Source of the DNA: an uncultured Lachnospiraceae bacterium
Lineage (GTDB): Bacteria > Bacillota > Clostridia > Lachnospirales > Lachnospiraceae
Assembly (NCBI GenBank): GCA_902761225.1
Contig: CACWJQ010000005.1
Span: 1-64,000 of the forward strand
Length of the DNA stretch: 64,000 nt
Direction: 5' to 3'
A program made the translations under genes and the position numbers. Shown here piece after piece: positions 8,427 through 16,712 of the stretch. The notes below the pieces were generated by a model that did no database searches, was not told the origin of the DNA, and was given only the letters and a program-made list of their open reading frames with translations. Position 1 is the stretch's first letter, and the number at the start of each line of letters is the position of its first letter.

Positions 8427-9527
8427 TTAAAATTCGTTTTTCTTCATGTACTTCATGTACTTCACAACCATCAGCGCGATCTTGAACGTGATGGCATCAT
8501 CGAATACCCTGAGGTCCAGTCCCGTGGTCTTCTGGATCTTGTCGAGTCTGTAGACAAGAGTATTCCTGTGGATGAACAGCTGTCTTGAAGTCTCGGACAC
8601 GTTCAGTGAATTCTCGAAGAACTTATCAATGGTGGGAAGGATCTCATCGTCAAAATCATCGATGTCCTTGCCGTCGAATATCTCCTTTATGAAAAGTCTG
8701 CAAAGAGGTATGGGAAGCTGGTAGATAAGTCTTCCTATTCCAAGTCCGCTGTACGCGATGACTTCTCTTTCCTCGAAGAAGATCCTGCCTACATCCGCAG
8801 CCATTCTGGCTTCCTTGTAGGAGCGGCTGACCTCCTTGATCTCTGAAGCGATACTTCCGTATGCGATCTTGATGCCTACGGCACCTGCCTCTGCAAGAGC
8901 ATCCCTGAGGCCTGAGGTGGTCTCTTCGATCTCTGCTTCCTGCATATCGGGTCTGCTCATGGGCTGTTCCAGCTCCATGACCACCACCACATCAGTCTCA
9001 TCCACTGCGGTGACAAAATCCCTGGGACGCGACGCACAGAAATTCCTTACGGTCTCCAGGATATTGATATCCTTGGTATTGGAACTTTCGGTCAGGATAA
9101 CGACTCTGGGGATATCTCCCACGATATGGAGCTTCTTGGCTCTGCTGTAGATATCAACCAGCAGGAGATTGTCAAGAAGCAGGTTCTTGAAGAAATTGTC
9201 CTTGTCGAACCTCTCCCTGTAAGCAACGGACAGACTCTGTACCTGGAACGCAGCCATCTTGCCGAGAGTATATACATCCTCTCCTGCACCTGCGACAGCC
9301 AGCACATATTCAAGAGACTGGTCATCATATATCTTGAAATACTGATTGCCCTTGATCTCCTGGGAATCTGCACCGGACTGGGCAAATTCGCCCGCATCCT
9401 TGGATATGCCGGGAATGTCTCCTGTTGAGACCACGGTCCTTCCCTCGGGATCGGTTATGGCAAGATCCACCCTTGCTATAGCCTTCAATCCATCCAATGT
9501 TGCCTGAAGTATCTGATTAGAAATCAT
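8427..9527 (-). CDS. PucR/CdaR-type transcriptional regulator
   Basis: A 366-residue protein ending in a PucR-type helix-turn-helix (NVSETSRQLFIHRNTLVYRLDKI), as in sugar-diacid regulators of the CdaR family. The N-terminal half (about 10-110) resembles a PAS/GAF-like sensor, and the middle has a GGDEF-like regulator fold typical of CdaR (inference). The start is the ATG at 9527, after GGGGGA; a TTG four codons earlier lies in that ribosome site. The ligand is unknown. It lies 27 bp upstream of ftsE and may be co-transcribed. Confidence 0.85.
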   Translation of the reverse strand: MISNQILQATLDGLKAIARVDLAITDPEGRTVVSTGDIPGISKDAGEFAQSGADSQEIKGNQYFKIYDDQSLEYVLAVAGAGEDVYTLGKMAAFQVQSLSVAYRERFDKDNFFKNLLLDNLLLVDIYSRAKKLHIVGDIPRVVILTESSNTKDINILETVRNFCASRPRDFVTAVDETDVVVVMELEQPMSRPDMQEAEIEETTSGLRDALAEAGAVGIKIAYGSIASEIKEVSRSYKEARMAADVGRIFFEEREVIAYSGLGIGRLIYQLPIPLCRLFIKEIFDGKDIDDFDDEILPTIDKFFENSLNVSETSRQLFIHRNTLVYRLDKIQKTTGLDLRVFDDAITFKIALMVVKYMKYMKKNEF

Positions 9528-9622
9528 ACTTTCCCCCAAAATCCATGAGTCTTATTTTTTGACCGACACTTTGCATATATCCAATACGATAATCATATGG
9601 ATTATGTGAAAACCTAACAAAT

Positions 9623-9651
9623 ACTATACACAAACTTGCACAAGAAAACAA
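9623..9651 (-). promoter_or_regulatory. Probable promoter of the PucR/CdaR-type regulator
   Basis: On the minus strand: TTGTTT (9646-9651), 17-bp spacer, TATAGT (9623-9628), leaving a leader of about 90 bases to the ATG at 9527. The spacer holds an interrupted palindrome, CTTG-TG-CAAG, which could be an operator. Confidence 0.55.
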
Positions 9652-9685
9652 TATTTATCTTGTAAAATATAGGCAAAAATAAAAA

Positions 9686-9706
9686 CACCCCGGCATAACC
9701 GGGGTG
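9686..9706 (-). terminator. Terminator of the YjfB-like gene
   Basis: An 8-bp stem CACCCCGG / CCGGGGTG with a 5-base loop. On the minus strand it is followed by TTTTTATTTTT. It lies 20 bp beyond the stop codon of the small gene. Confidence 0.9.
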
Positions 9707-9725
9707 CATCTGTAACAATTTTCCG

Positions 9726-9923
9726 TCAAACGGACACGTCAATATTACCGCCGACAGCAGGATTAACGCTTCTCTCCATGGCTGCAGAATCGATCATCTG
9801 AACCATCTCCTGTCCCATATCCCTGCCTGTATCAAGTGCCTTGGCAAGTATGGCGGTACTTATGTCATTCATGTTTATGGCCTGTTTGAAGTCCACAGCC
9901 ATATTGACGAGACCCATATCCAT
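9726..9923 (-). CDS. YjfB-like small putative motility protein
   Basis: A 65-residue, Met- and Ala-rich helical protein without a signal peptide or membrane segment. The pattern of an N-terminal MAVDFKQA.. helix and AILAKALDTGRDMGQEMVQMI matches the YjfB family of putative motility proteins found in flagellated Bacilli and Clostridia; the biochemical role is not established. It has its own promoter, a strong GGGAGGGG ribosome site and its own terminator, so it is a single-gene unit. Confidence 0.75.
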   Translation of the reverse strand: MDMGLVNMAVDFKQAINMNDISTAILAKALDTGRDMGQEMVQMIDSAAMERSVNPAVGGNIDVSV

Positions 9924-9967
9924 ATTCCCCTCCCTGGGAGATATATCTCATTCCCTTTGGTAGATCC

Positions 9968-9996
9968 ATTCTACCATTTATGTAAACTGATATCAA
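9968..9996 (-). promoter_or_regulatory. Sigma-A promoter of the YjfB-like gene
   Basis: On the minus strand: TTGATA (9991-9996), 17-bp spacer, TAGAAT (9968-9973). The start would be near 9961, 38 bases before the ATG. It is a housekeeping-type promoter rather than a sigma-28 flagellar one. Confidence 0.8.
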
Positions 9997-10006
9997 GTCA
10001 CAGAGT

Positions 10007-10858
10007 TTACTTAAGACTTATGGTTCCTTCCCCTATAGAGATCCTGTCTTCCTTGAGAAGCTTTCCGACGGCACGCTTGAACTCGTTCTTGCTCATTCCG
10101 GTGCGCTCCCTTATGAGTTCGGGATCGCTCTTATCGTAGAAATCAAGCTTTCCGCCCGAGGCTTTTATAAGATCCAGGATCTTATCGGCATCCTCATTCC
10201 TCTGGATATAACCCTTATCACGCACAGCGAGCTGGAGTCTTCCGTCATCCATAACCTTGGCGACCCTGGCTGTAACCTTCTGCCCCGGGACGAGTTTTTC
10301 GGCGGAGCCGAACATCTCCTTTTTGGGAATGAGTGCCGAGTATCTGTCGTCCACGGCAACGAATGCACCGAAGTTGTTACTTATAAGATACAGGGTTCCG
10401 GTGACGGTATCGTCCTTCTTATAGGGTGATACATCCTCAAGAGACCTGTATACGTCCATCTTCGCACAGAGTCTGTCGGACTTATCCGCATACATCGTTA
10501 CGAGTATCTCGTCACCCTCACTGACTTTGTACGTCTGCTGTGCATAGGGAAGGAAGAGATCCTTCTCAAGGCCCCAGCTGAGGAAAGCACCGATCTTCGT
10601 TACCTGGACCACCTTAAGCCTTGCAAGTCCACCGATGGTGAGTGCGGGCTCTGTAAGAGTTGCGATCTGTCTGTCCTCCGAATCACGGTAAATGAACACC
10701 TCAAGCTCACTTCCGATCTTCGTCCCCTCGGGAACCCTCGAATTAGGAAGAAGGACTCTTTCATCAGCGGAATCTCCGGCGCCTTCTTCTGCCAGATATA
10801 TTCCGAACTCAACCTTCTTGACTACTTTCAGTTTCTGCTTATAACCTGTTTTGATCAT
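10007..10858 (-). CDS. cvfB: CvfB-family S1-domain RNA-binding protein
   Basis: A 283-residue CvfB/YitL-type protein. It has three S1-like OB folds (about 1-65, 70-135 and 145-215) and a C-terminal winged helix (about 225-283, GMSKNEFKRAVGKLLKEDRI). CvfB of Staphylococcus aureus binds RNA and affects virulence gene expression; the general role is probably post-transcriptional. Its ATG overlaps the stop of the thioesterase gene (ATGA), so the two are translationally coupled. Confidence 0.88.
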   Translation of the reverse strand: MIKTGYKQKLKVVKKVEFGIYLAEEGAGDSADERVLLPNSRVPEGTKIGSELEVFIYRDSEDRQIATLTEPALTIGGLARLKVVQVTKIGAFLSWGLEKDLFLPYAQQTYKVSEGDEILVTMYADKSDRLCAKMDVYRSLEDVSPYKKDDTVTGTLYLISNNFGAFVAVDDRYSALIPKKEMFGSAEKLVPGQKVTARVAKVMDDGRLQLAVRDKGYIQRNEDADKILDLIKASGGKLDFYDKSDPELIRERTGMSKNEFKRAVGKLLKEDRISIGEGTISLK

Positions 10859-11556
10859 TTGAATTCCATTATCGCGTATGGCGCGCCTTCCGATGACTCC
10901 AGTGAAACCACATACCCGCCTTCGGGAAGTTCAGAGATTCTCGGAATCATGACATCTCCGAGAAAAGCCTGTGCAAGATACATTGCCCGGAATCCTCTGA
11001 TCTGCATTCCTTCGGGAAGATAAGCAGCCGCAATGGAAACATACTTACCGTTGTTGACGTGGTGGTTCGCATCAAGATGTACAGGTTCAATGGTTACGGG
11101 AGCCTTCAGCTCCCCGCCCTCCGGAACCTTGATCTTCCTTGTTATCTTACCCATGGGAAGAGGCTCCTCGGTCTTATACCTGATCCCCATCTCTTCATTC
11201 ATCTTAACAGGTCTGTAGTCACTTGTCGAAAGAAGGGACCATATGGAGTAGCACCTGATGATGATCTCTCCGCCGGCCCTGATGCCAAAGCACCTCTGTC
11301 CGACGAATCCCCTGAAGTCGACGGGATATGTAAAGACACTTATATTTTCACACAAAGTGGGAAGTCTGTCTATCTCAACCTGCCAGCTGTTCACTACCCA
11401 GAAGAATCCATGCTCCCTGCAGTAGTCCAGTCCTATGCCCAGATCCTCTGACTGGAATGTGGAGCAATCCTGGAACAGGTCGATAAGACCGGCGATGGTA
11501 AGCTTCTTATCCTCATCCACACGGCTGTATCCGACGCGGATGTCATATTCATACAT
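10855..11556 (-). CDS. Acyl-ACP thioesterase
   Basis: A 233-residue double hot-dog protein of the FatA/FatB-like family, which releases fatty acids from acyl carrier protein. Family marks include YEYDIRVGYSRVDED at the start, the N-terminal hot-dog around FFWVVNSWQVEIDRLP, and the catalytic-region motif LDANHHVNNGKYV (about residue 160). The ATG at 11556 is chosen because GGGAGGGG lies 10 bases before it; the frame opens at an upstream TTG inside that region. It is the first gene after tRNA-Gln and overlaps cvfB. Confidence 0.88.
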   Translation of the reverse strand: MYEYDIRVGYSRVDEDKKLTIAGLIDLFQDCSTFQSEDLGIGLDYCREHGFFWVVNSWQVEIDRLPTLCENISVFTYPVDFRGFVGQRCFGIRAGGEIIIRCYSIWSLLSTSDYRPVKMNEEMGIRYKTEEPLPMGKITRKIKVPEGGELKAPVTIEPVHLDANHHVNNGKYVSIAAAYLPEGMQIRGFRAMYLAQAFLGDVMIPRISELPEGGYVVSLESSEGAPYAIMEFK

Positions 11557-11603
11557 TCTGTTGATTCCCCTCCCGAACAATTGTCACCGGCCAAAACCGG
11601 GTA

Positions 11604-11633
11604 TAAAAAAAGCCGGGGGCTTTCCTCGGCTTT
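11604..11633 (-). terminator. Terminator of tRNA-Gln
   Basis: On the minus strand, AAAGCCGAGG and CCCCGGCTTT pair with one internal mismatch around a short loop, followed by TTTTTTA. It begins 4 bases past the tRNA 3' end and separates the tRNA from the thioesterase gene. Confidence 0.85.
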
Positions 11634-11636
11634 GAG

Positions 11637-11709
11637 CAGGGCTACAAGGACTCGAACCTTGAAAATGACGGAATCAGAATCCGCTGCCTTACCATTTGGC
11701 TATAGCCCT
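11637..11709 (-). tRNA. tRNA-Gln (anticodon CTG)
   Basis: The minus strand folds as a complete cloverleaf. Acceptor AGGGCTA / TAGCCCT with discriminator G; D arm GCC / GGC; anticodon arm GCGGA-TTCTGAT-TCCGT with CTG at positions 34-36, reading CAG codons; T arm CAAGG-TTCGAGT-CCTTG. CCA is not encoded. It has its own promoter and terminator. Confidence 0.95.
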
Positions 11710-11728
11710 ATTTGCATTACGAAAACTC

Positions 11729-11757
11729 ATTATAATAAATGAATCTGTATTTTGCAA
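11729..11757 (-). promoter_or_regulatory. Promoter of tRNA-Gln
   Basis: On the minus strand: TTGCAA (11752-11757), 17-bp spacer, TATAAT (11729-11734). The start would be near 11721, about 12 bases before the tRNA. Confidence 0.85.
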
Positions 11758-11782
11758 GGATTATTTTTCAGTTTATAGAAAT

Positions 11783-11805
11783 TTAATGGTGCCTGGCACC
11801 ATTAA
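11783..11805. repeat. 23-bp perfect palindrome covering a stop codon
   Basis: Eleven-base arms (TTAATGGTGCC / GGCACCATTAA) around a single T. The outermost TTA is the stop codon of the DUF815 gene. There is no U tract on either side, so it is not a typical terminator. The core GGTGCCTGGCACC resembles REP-like palindromes, but I cannot count copies elsewhere. Confidence 0.9.
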
Positions 11806-13093
11806 GATGGTTGATGAACTGGTCCGCGGTCCTTCCGGATACTCCGCCGTGGCTCATCTCCCACTGGTCGCTGAGCAGGAAGAGCTGCTCATCCTCCATT
11901 TCGATACCGTTTCTGTCCGCAAGGGCTCTTACAATATCGTGGTAGAGCTTGCGGTCGGGCTTGTAGTAGCCGATGGTCACGCCGAATCTGTTGGCAAGGG
12001 AAAGCTTCTCCTCCATGGTATCGGACCTGTGGATATCGGCATTCTGCTCCATATCATCCCTGTCGGTCCACATCTCCCTGATGAGGTGACGTCTGTTGGA
12101 TGTGGCATAGATAAGGATATTGGAGGGCTTGGTCTCAAGTCCTCCCTCTATGACAGCCTTGAGGAATTTATACTCGGATTCATCCTCTTCGAAGGACAGA
12201 TCGTCCATGTAGATGATGAATTTGTAATTGCGGTTCTTGATCTGGCTTATGAGCTGGCTCAGGTTCCTGAACTGGTACTTGTAGATCTCGATCATCCTGA
12301 GTCCCCTGTCATAGTACTCGTTGACAATGGCCTTGATGCTGGTGGATTTACCGGTTCCGCTGTCACCGAAAAGAAGTACATTATTGGCTTTTCTTCCCTC
12401 TACGAATGCTTCGGTGTTATCGATCAGCTTCTGCTTCTGAAGTTCGTAGCCATGGAGATCATCAAGCACGACATGCTCCATGTTGGCAACAGGCTTAAAA
12501 ATGACACTCCCGTCAGGTGCCTCTGCGATACGGAACGCCTTGTTAAGTCCGAACATTCCGACGCCGTAATCACGGTAGAATCCGGTTATGATCCTGAAGA
12601 ATGCATCCGCATCCCCGGCCTCTGCAAGTTTATCGCTGAGGGCTCTCACCTTCTCGCTCACATTGCCGTTATACATAAGGGCAGGCTTTTCGATCGCCTT
12701 ATAGTTCGTGATGCATGAAAATACATCGGTCTGAAGGATCTCCTCAAGCCATGAAAAATCATAATGGAACAGTTCTATGAATGCGGCAAAATCATTCTTG
12801 GCAAAGTGATTGACACTTCCGTCACTTCCGCCGGTCTTCTCCGCAGTAAGGGTAAAGGGATTCTCTGCCGTAACAAGGAGATACGTCAGATAGTTCTGCC
12901 ACAGATTCTTATCGAATGCAAAGTCCGTGGAGATCTCAAGGATGCGCTTTATCTGGGCGTATACTATGGACGTCACTTCGCCGAGGTCATATTCTTCTCC
13001 GCGCACGGTCCTGCAGACATGGGAAAGCTGCATAAGCACGGAATCATCGGGCATTCCGCCGTATATCAGAAATCTGGATGTGATGCGATCCAT
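11783..13093 (-). CDS. DUF815-family AAA ATPase
   Basis: A 436-residue cytoplasmic ATPase. The N-terminal half is a helical region of unknown role; the C-terminal half is a DUF815 P-loop domain with Walker A GDSGTGKST (about residue 245) and Walker B KFIIYMDDLSF (about 285), then a sensor-like IYATSNRRHL. The family is widespread but its function is not established. It is separated by 19 bp from glnN upstream and probably co-transcribed with it. The last codons form half of a 23-bp palindrome. Confidence 0.88.
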   Translation of the reverse strand: MDRITSRFLIYGGMPDDSVLMQLSHVCRTVRGEEYDLGEVTSIVYAQIKRILEISTDFAFDKNLWQNYLTYLLVTAENPFTLTAEKTGGSDGSVNHFAKNDFAAFIELFHYDFSWLEEILQTDVFSCITNYKAIEKPALMYNGNVSEKVRALSDKLAEAGDADAFFRIITGFYRDYGVGMFGLNKAFRIAEAPDGSVIFKPVANMEHVVLDDLHGYELQKQKLIDNTEAFVEGRKANNVLLFGDSGTGKSTSIKAIVNEYYDRGLRMIEIYKYQFRNLSQLISQIKNRNYKFIIYMDDLSFEEDESEYKFLKAVIEGGLETKPSNILIYATSNRRHLIREMWTDRDDMEQNADIHRSDTMEEKLSLANRFGVTIGYYKPDRKLYHDIVRALADRNGIEMEDEQLFLLSDQWEMSHGGVSGRTADQFINHLNGARHH

Positions 13094-13112
13094 ATAACGC
13101 TCCTGTCATTTA

Positions 13113-15239
13113 TCATACTTCAAACATAAGATCTTCGTAGGTGGGAACAGGCCATGCTCTCTTATCAACAAGAGTCTCAAGCTTATCTATGGGAGTTCTG
13201 AGAGCAGCCATGGCAGGAACAACCTTGTCCCTGTAGAAGACCGCCTGCTCTTTTCCGTAAGGCATTGCCTTGGCTGCGGCAACCACAGACTCCAGTTCCT
13301 CAGTGGCATTTAAAGCCTTTGTCAGCTCCGAACCAACTCCCGTAAGAATGGCAGCCGTAGCGACAGAGTCCACTCCGGCATCCCTGAGTGCATTGATGGT
13401 CTCCGCAAGAGTCTTCTCATATCTGACCACAGCGGGGATATAGAGCTTTCTTGCCATACCCGTCATGGCATTTGCTTCGATGTTGATGCTCTTGGAGTAT
13501 GTCTCGTATACTATCTCCTCGCGGGATTCAAGCTCAACCTTTGTATAGATACCGAATCTTTCGAAGAGCTTAACGGACTTTTCTGTTGTAAGAGCGGATG
13601 CGGCATCGACCATGGTGCGGATATTGGGAAGCCCTCTTCTTGCAGCCTCCTCAACCCACGCATCAGAATATCCGTCGCCGGAAAAGATTATGCGTGCATG
13701 CTCTGTGAGATATTCCTTGATAAGGTCATGAACCGCCAGCTCAACATTGTCGGATTTCTCGATAACATCCGCAGCGTCGCAGAAAGCCTCTGCAACGATG
13801 GTATTGATGGCGGTATTGGCATCGGCAATGGAATCCGAGCTTCCCACCATACGGAACTCGAATTTATTACCGGTAAATGCAAAGGGTGAAGTACGGTTTC
13901 TGTCGGTTGCATCCTTCTCGATATCAGAAAGAGTCGAGACACCGGTCTTCAGTTTTCCGCCGTGGATCGAGTGATCTGCGGCACCGGTCTCGATAAGCTG
14001 TCTTACCACATCCTCAAGCTGTTCTCCCAGGAATACGGAGATGATCGCAGGAGGCGCCTCATCCGCACCGAGTCTGTGCTCATTGCCTACGTTGGCTGCA
14101 CTCTGTCTGAGAATATCCGCATGCTCATCAACTGCCTTGAGGATACACGCAAGAACAAGAAGGAACTGTACATTAGCCTCGGGAGTGTATCCGGGATCAA
14201 GAAGATTGACACCGGTGTCAGTTGTAAGGGACCAGTTATTGTGCTTACCGGATCCGTTGACGCCCTCGTAAGGCTTCTCATTAAGAAGACAGTGAAGGCC
14301 TCTGCGCTCCGCAACCTTCTTCATCGTCTCCATTATTATCTGGTTATGGTCAACAGCTATATTGGCTGTCTCATAGATGGGTGCAAGCTCATGCTGTGAA
14401 GGTGCAGCCTCATTGTGCTGGGTCTTGGCTGTAACGCCCAGCTTCCAGAGTTCAAGGTTCAGGTCCTTCATGAAGGCTCCGACCCTCTCTCTTATGGCAC
14501 CGAAATAGTGGTCATCCATCTCCTGGCCCTTGTAAGCCGGTGCGCCGAAAAGAGTTCTTCCCGCAAATACCATATCGGGACGTCTGAGATACTTCGCCCT
14601 GTCCACAAGGAAATACTCCTGCTCGGGACCTACGGAGGGTGTCACCTTGGTAGCCTTGGTGTCTCCGAATATCCTCACGATACGGAGAGCCTGTTCCGAA
14701 ACGGCCTCCATGGAACGAAGGAGCGGGGTCTTCTTGTCAAGAGCTTCGCCTGTATAGGAGCAGAATGCAGTAGGGATACACAGAATAACGCCGGTTGCAT
14801 CTTCCTTAAGGAATGCAGGTGAGGTTATATCCCATACGGTATATCCTCTTGCCTCGAATGTAGCCCTGAGTCCGCCCGAAGGGAACGATGACGCATCGGG
14901 TTCGCCCTTTATGAGCTCCTTGCCGGAAAATTCCATTATCATCCTGCCCATATTATCGGGATGGGTGACGAAGGAATCGTGCTTCTCTGCGGTTATTCCG
15001 GTGAGAGGCTGGAACCAGTGTGTAAAGTGGGTGGCACCGTTTTCCACAGCCCAGTCCTTCATCGCACCGGCGACAACATCAGCGGATTTCCTTGAAAGTT
15101 CTCCGCCGTGCTGCATCACGTTCCTGATCTCCTCGTATACAGCTTCGGGAAGTCTTTCCTTCATCTTACCGAGAGTGAAGACCTTCGATCCGAAGATCTC
15201 CTCGATATTCACATTTTCTGATACTGCATTCTCAGACAT
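13113..15239 (-). CDS. glnN: Type III glutamine synthetase
   Basis: GlnN makes glutamine from glutamate, ammonia and ATP. At 708 residues it has the length of the type III (GSIII) family, well above the roughly 450 of GlnA. Typical blocks include the N-terminal RKSADVVAGAMKDWAVENGATHFTHWFQP, VGPEQEYFLVD, KTQHNEAAPSQHELAPI and NRTSPFAFTGNKFEFRMVGSS. AAAGGAGT precedes the ATG by 9 bases. A strong promoter lies 80 bp upstream, with a hairpin in the leader (15277-15292). Confidence 0.97.
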   Translation of the reverse strand: MSENAVSENVNIEEIFGSKVFTLGKMKERLPEAVYEEIRNVMQHGGELSRKSADVVAGAMKDWAVENGATHFTHWFQPLTGITAEKHDSFVTHPDNMGRMIMEFSGKELIKGEPDASSFPSGGLRATFEARGYTVWDITSPAFLKEDATGVILCIPTAFCSYTGEALDKKTPLLRSMEAVSEQALRIVRIFGDTKATKVTPSVGPEQEYFLVDRAKYLRRPDMVFAGRTLFGAPAYKGQEMDDHYFGAIRERVGAFMKDLNLELWKLGVTAKTQHNEAAPSQHELAPIYETANIAVDHNQIIMETMKKVAERRGLHCLLNEKPYEGVNGSGKHNNWSLTTDTGVNLLDPGYTPEANVQFLLVLACILKAVDEHADILRQSAANVGNEHRLGADEAPPAIISVFLGEQLEDVVRQLIETGAADHSIHGGKLKTGVSTLSDIEKDATDRNRTSPFAFTGNKFEFRMVGSSDSIADANTAINTIVAEAFCDAADVIEKSDNVELAVHDLIKEYLTEHARIIFSGDGYSDAWVEEAARRGLPNIRTMVDAASALTTEKSVKLFERFGIYTKVELESREEIVYETYSKSINIEANAMTGMARKLYIPAVVRYEKTLAETINALRDAGVDSVATAAILTGVGSELTKALNATEELESVVAAAKAMPYGKEQAVFYRDKVVPAMAALRTPIDKLETLVDKRAWPVPTYEDLMFEV

Positions 15240-15316
15240 AAACTTTACTCCTTTGCAAAGCCTTGCAGTGTAAGCATCCGCCCTTCGGCGGAAAATAGCG
15301 ATTAACAGCGTTCAAT

Positions 15317-15345
15317 AGTATAAACATTTAGTTTTATTTTTTCAA
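15317..15345 (-). promoter_or_regulatory. Promoter of glnN
   Basis: On the minus strand: TTGAAA (15340-15345), 17-bp spacer, TATACT (15317-15322). The leader is about 70 bases and carries a 6-bp hairpin, TCCGCC / GGCGGA, at 15277-15292. Confidence 0.8.
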
Positions 15346-15357
15346 TGAAAATCGCTC

Positions 15358-16653
15358 TCAGACGCATCTTCTCATCACATCCCCGGCTTCCGGCAGCATA
15401 AGGCTTCCCTCAACACGCAGGATTGCCCTGACCAGAACGCTGGCATGGGGACAGCTGTCCGTTTCGTTGCCGTCCTTATCGAACATCTTAACAGCCTTCG
15501 CCTTAAGGTTCGTACCGTCCGGCTTCATGATCTCGATCTCCTCGCCGACGGAGAATTTATTTTTCTGTATGAATGTAACCTCAATATCACTCAGGGTCCT
15601 GCCGTGCTCTTCACCGTCACCGGACCCTGCCGGAACCTCTGCACTCTCAAGTGTTCCAAGATACACGGCCTTGCTCTCATAGGTGGTACCATCATAGATC
15701 TGCCCATCAGCACCCGGGTTTCCGTAGAAGAATCCCGTTCCGTATGGTCTGAAGGTTGTCATGGATATCTGGTTAAGATACCACTCCCTGCGAGACTCAT
15801 ATTTTTCCGGAGATTCAAAATAGTCATCTATGGCACATCTGTAGGTCCTGGCCACCGAAGCGACATAGAGAGGATTCTTCATCCTGCCCTCGACCTTAAG
15901 CGAATCAATGCCTGCATTTATCATATCCGGAAGGTGGTCTATCATGCACAGGTCCTTCGAGCTGAACACAAATGTCCCTCTCTCGCTCTCCTCAACCGGC
16001 ATATACTCTCCCGGCCTTGTCTCCTCCGTCACGTAATACTTCCATCTGCAGGGATGTGTGCAGGCTCCCCTGTTGGAATCCCTGCCCGTCATATATGCGG
16101 ACAAAAGGCATCTTCCCGAATATGAGATACACATCGCACCATGGACAAAAGCCTCTATCTCCATGTCCTCAGGGATATTCTCCCTGATCTCGCGTATCTC
16201 CTTAAGTGAAAGCTCCCTGCCTACCACGATCCTTCCCGCACCCTGCCTGTACCAGAAATTGCAGGTGGAATAGTTCGTATTATTGGCCTGGGTCGAGATA
16301 TGGATCACTGCATCCGGCCAGTTTTCCTTACATGTATCGAACATTCCCGGGTCTGCAATCAGAACGGCATCGGGAGTCTCGGGCATATTCCCAAGCTCCT
16401 TAAAATACTCCGCAGCCTCCTTAAGGTCCGCATTATGCGCCATTATATTGGCAGTGACATACACCTTGACCCCTTTGGAATGGGCCCTCACTATGCTCTC
16501 TGCCATCTCCTCCGCCGTGAAGTTCCTTGCCTTTGCCCTCAGGGAAAAGAATTCCCCTCCCATATAAACGGCATCCGCTCCATACTGCAGGGCCGCATCC
16601 AGGGTATCGGGGCCGCCCGCAGGCAGCAATAATTCAGGTTTTTTCTTGATCAT
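15358..16653 (-). CDS. trhP: U32 family protein, probable tRNA 5-hydroxyuridine modification protein TrhP
   Basis: A U32-family protein of 431 residues with the canonical start KPELLLPAGGPDTLDAALQYGADAVYMGG and the four-cysteine region around SYSGRCLLSAYMTGRDSNRGACTHPC, thought to hold an Fe-S cluster. E. coli YegQ and Bacillus YrrN/YrrO (TrhP) of this family are needed for prephenate-dependent 5-hydroxylation of tRNA U34. The neighbouring trmR encodes the methyltransferase for that product, which supports this assignment over a collagenase-like peptidase. The ATG at 16653 is preferred (GAGGA 7 bases before); an ATG at 16671 is possible. Confidence 0.85.
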   Translation of the reverse strand: MIKKKPELLLPAGGPDTLDAALQYGADAVYMGGEFFSLRAKARNFTAEEMAESIVRAHSKGVKVYVTANIMAHNADLKEAAEYFKELGNMPETPDAVLIADPGMFDTCKENWPDAVIHISTQANNTNYSTCNFWYRQGAGRIVVGRELSLKEIREIRENIPEDMEIEAFVHGAMCISYSGRCLLSAYMTGRDSNRGACTHPCRWKYYVTEETRPGEYMPVEESERGTFVFSSKDLCMIDHLPDMINAGIDSLKVEGRMKNPLYVASVARTYRCAIDDYFESPEKYESRREWYLNQISMTTFRPYGTGFFYGNPGADGQIYDGTTYESKAVYLGTLESAEVPAGSGDGEEHGRTLSDIEVTFIQKNKFSVGEEIEIMKPDGTNLKAKAVKMFDKDGNETDSCPHASVLVRAILRVEGSLMLPEAGDVMRRCV

Positions 16654-16712
16654 AAGAAGATCCTCATTCATTAATCCGTTCCATCAGGAGGCCGGAAGGT
16701 GCCCACCGCATC

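Noticed and set aside
11696..12718. Plus-strand open frame of 340 codons
   Set aside because: Starts inside tRNA-Gln and runs antisense to the DUF815 gene.
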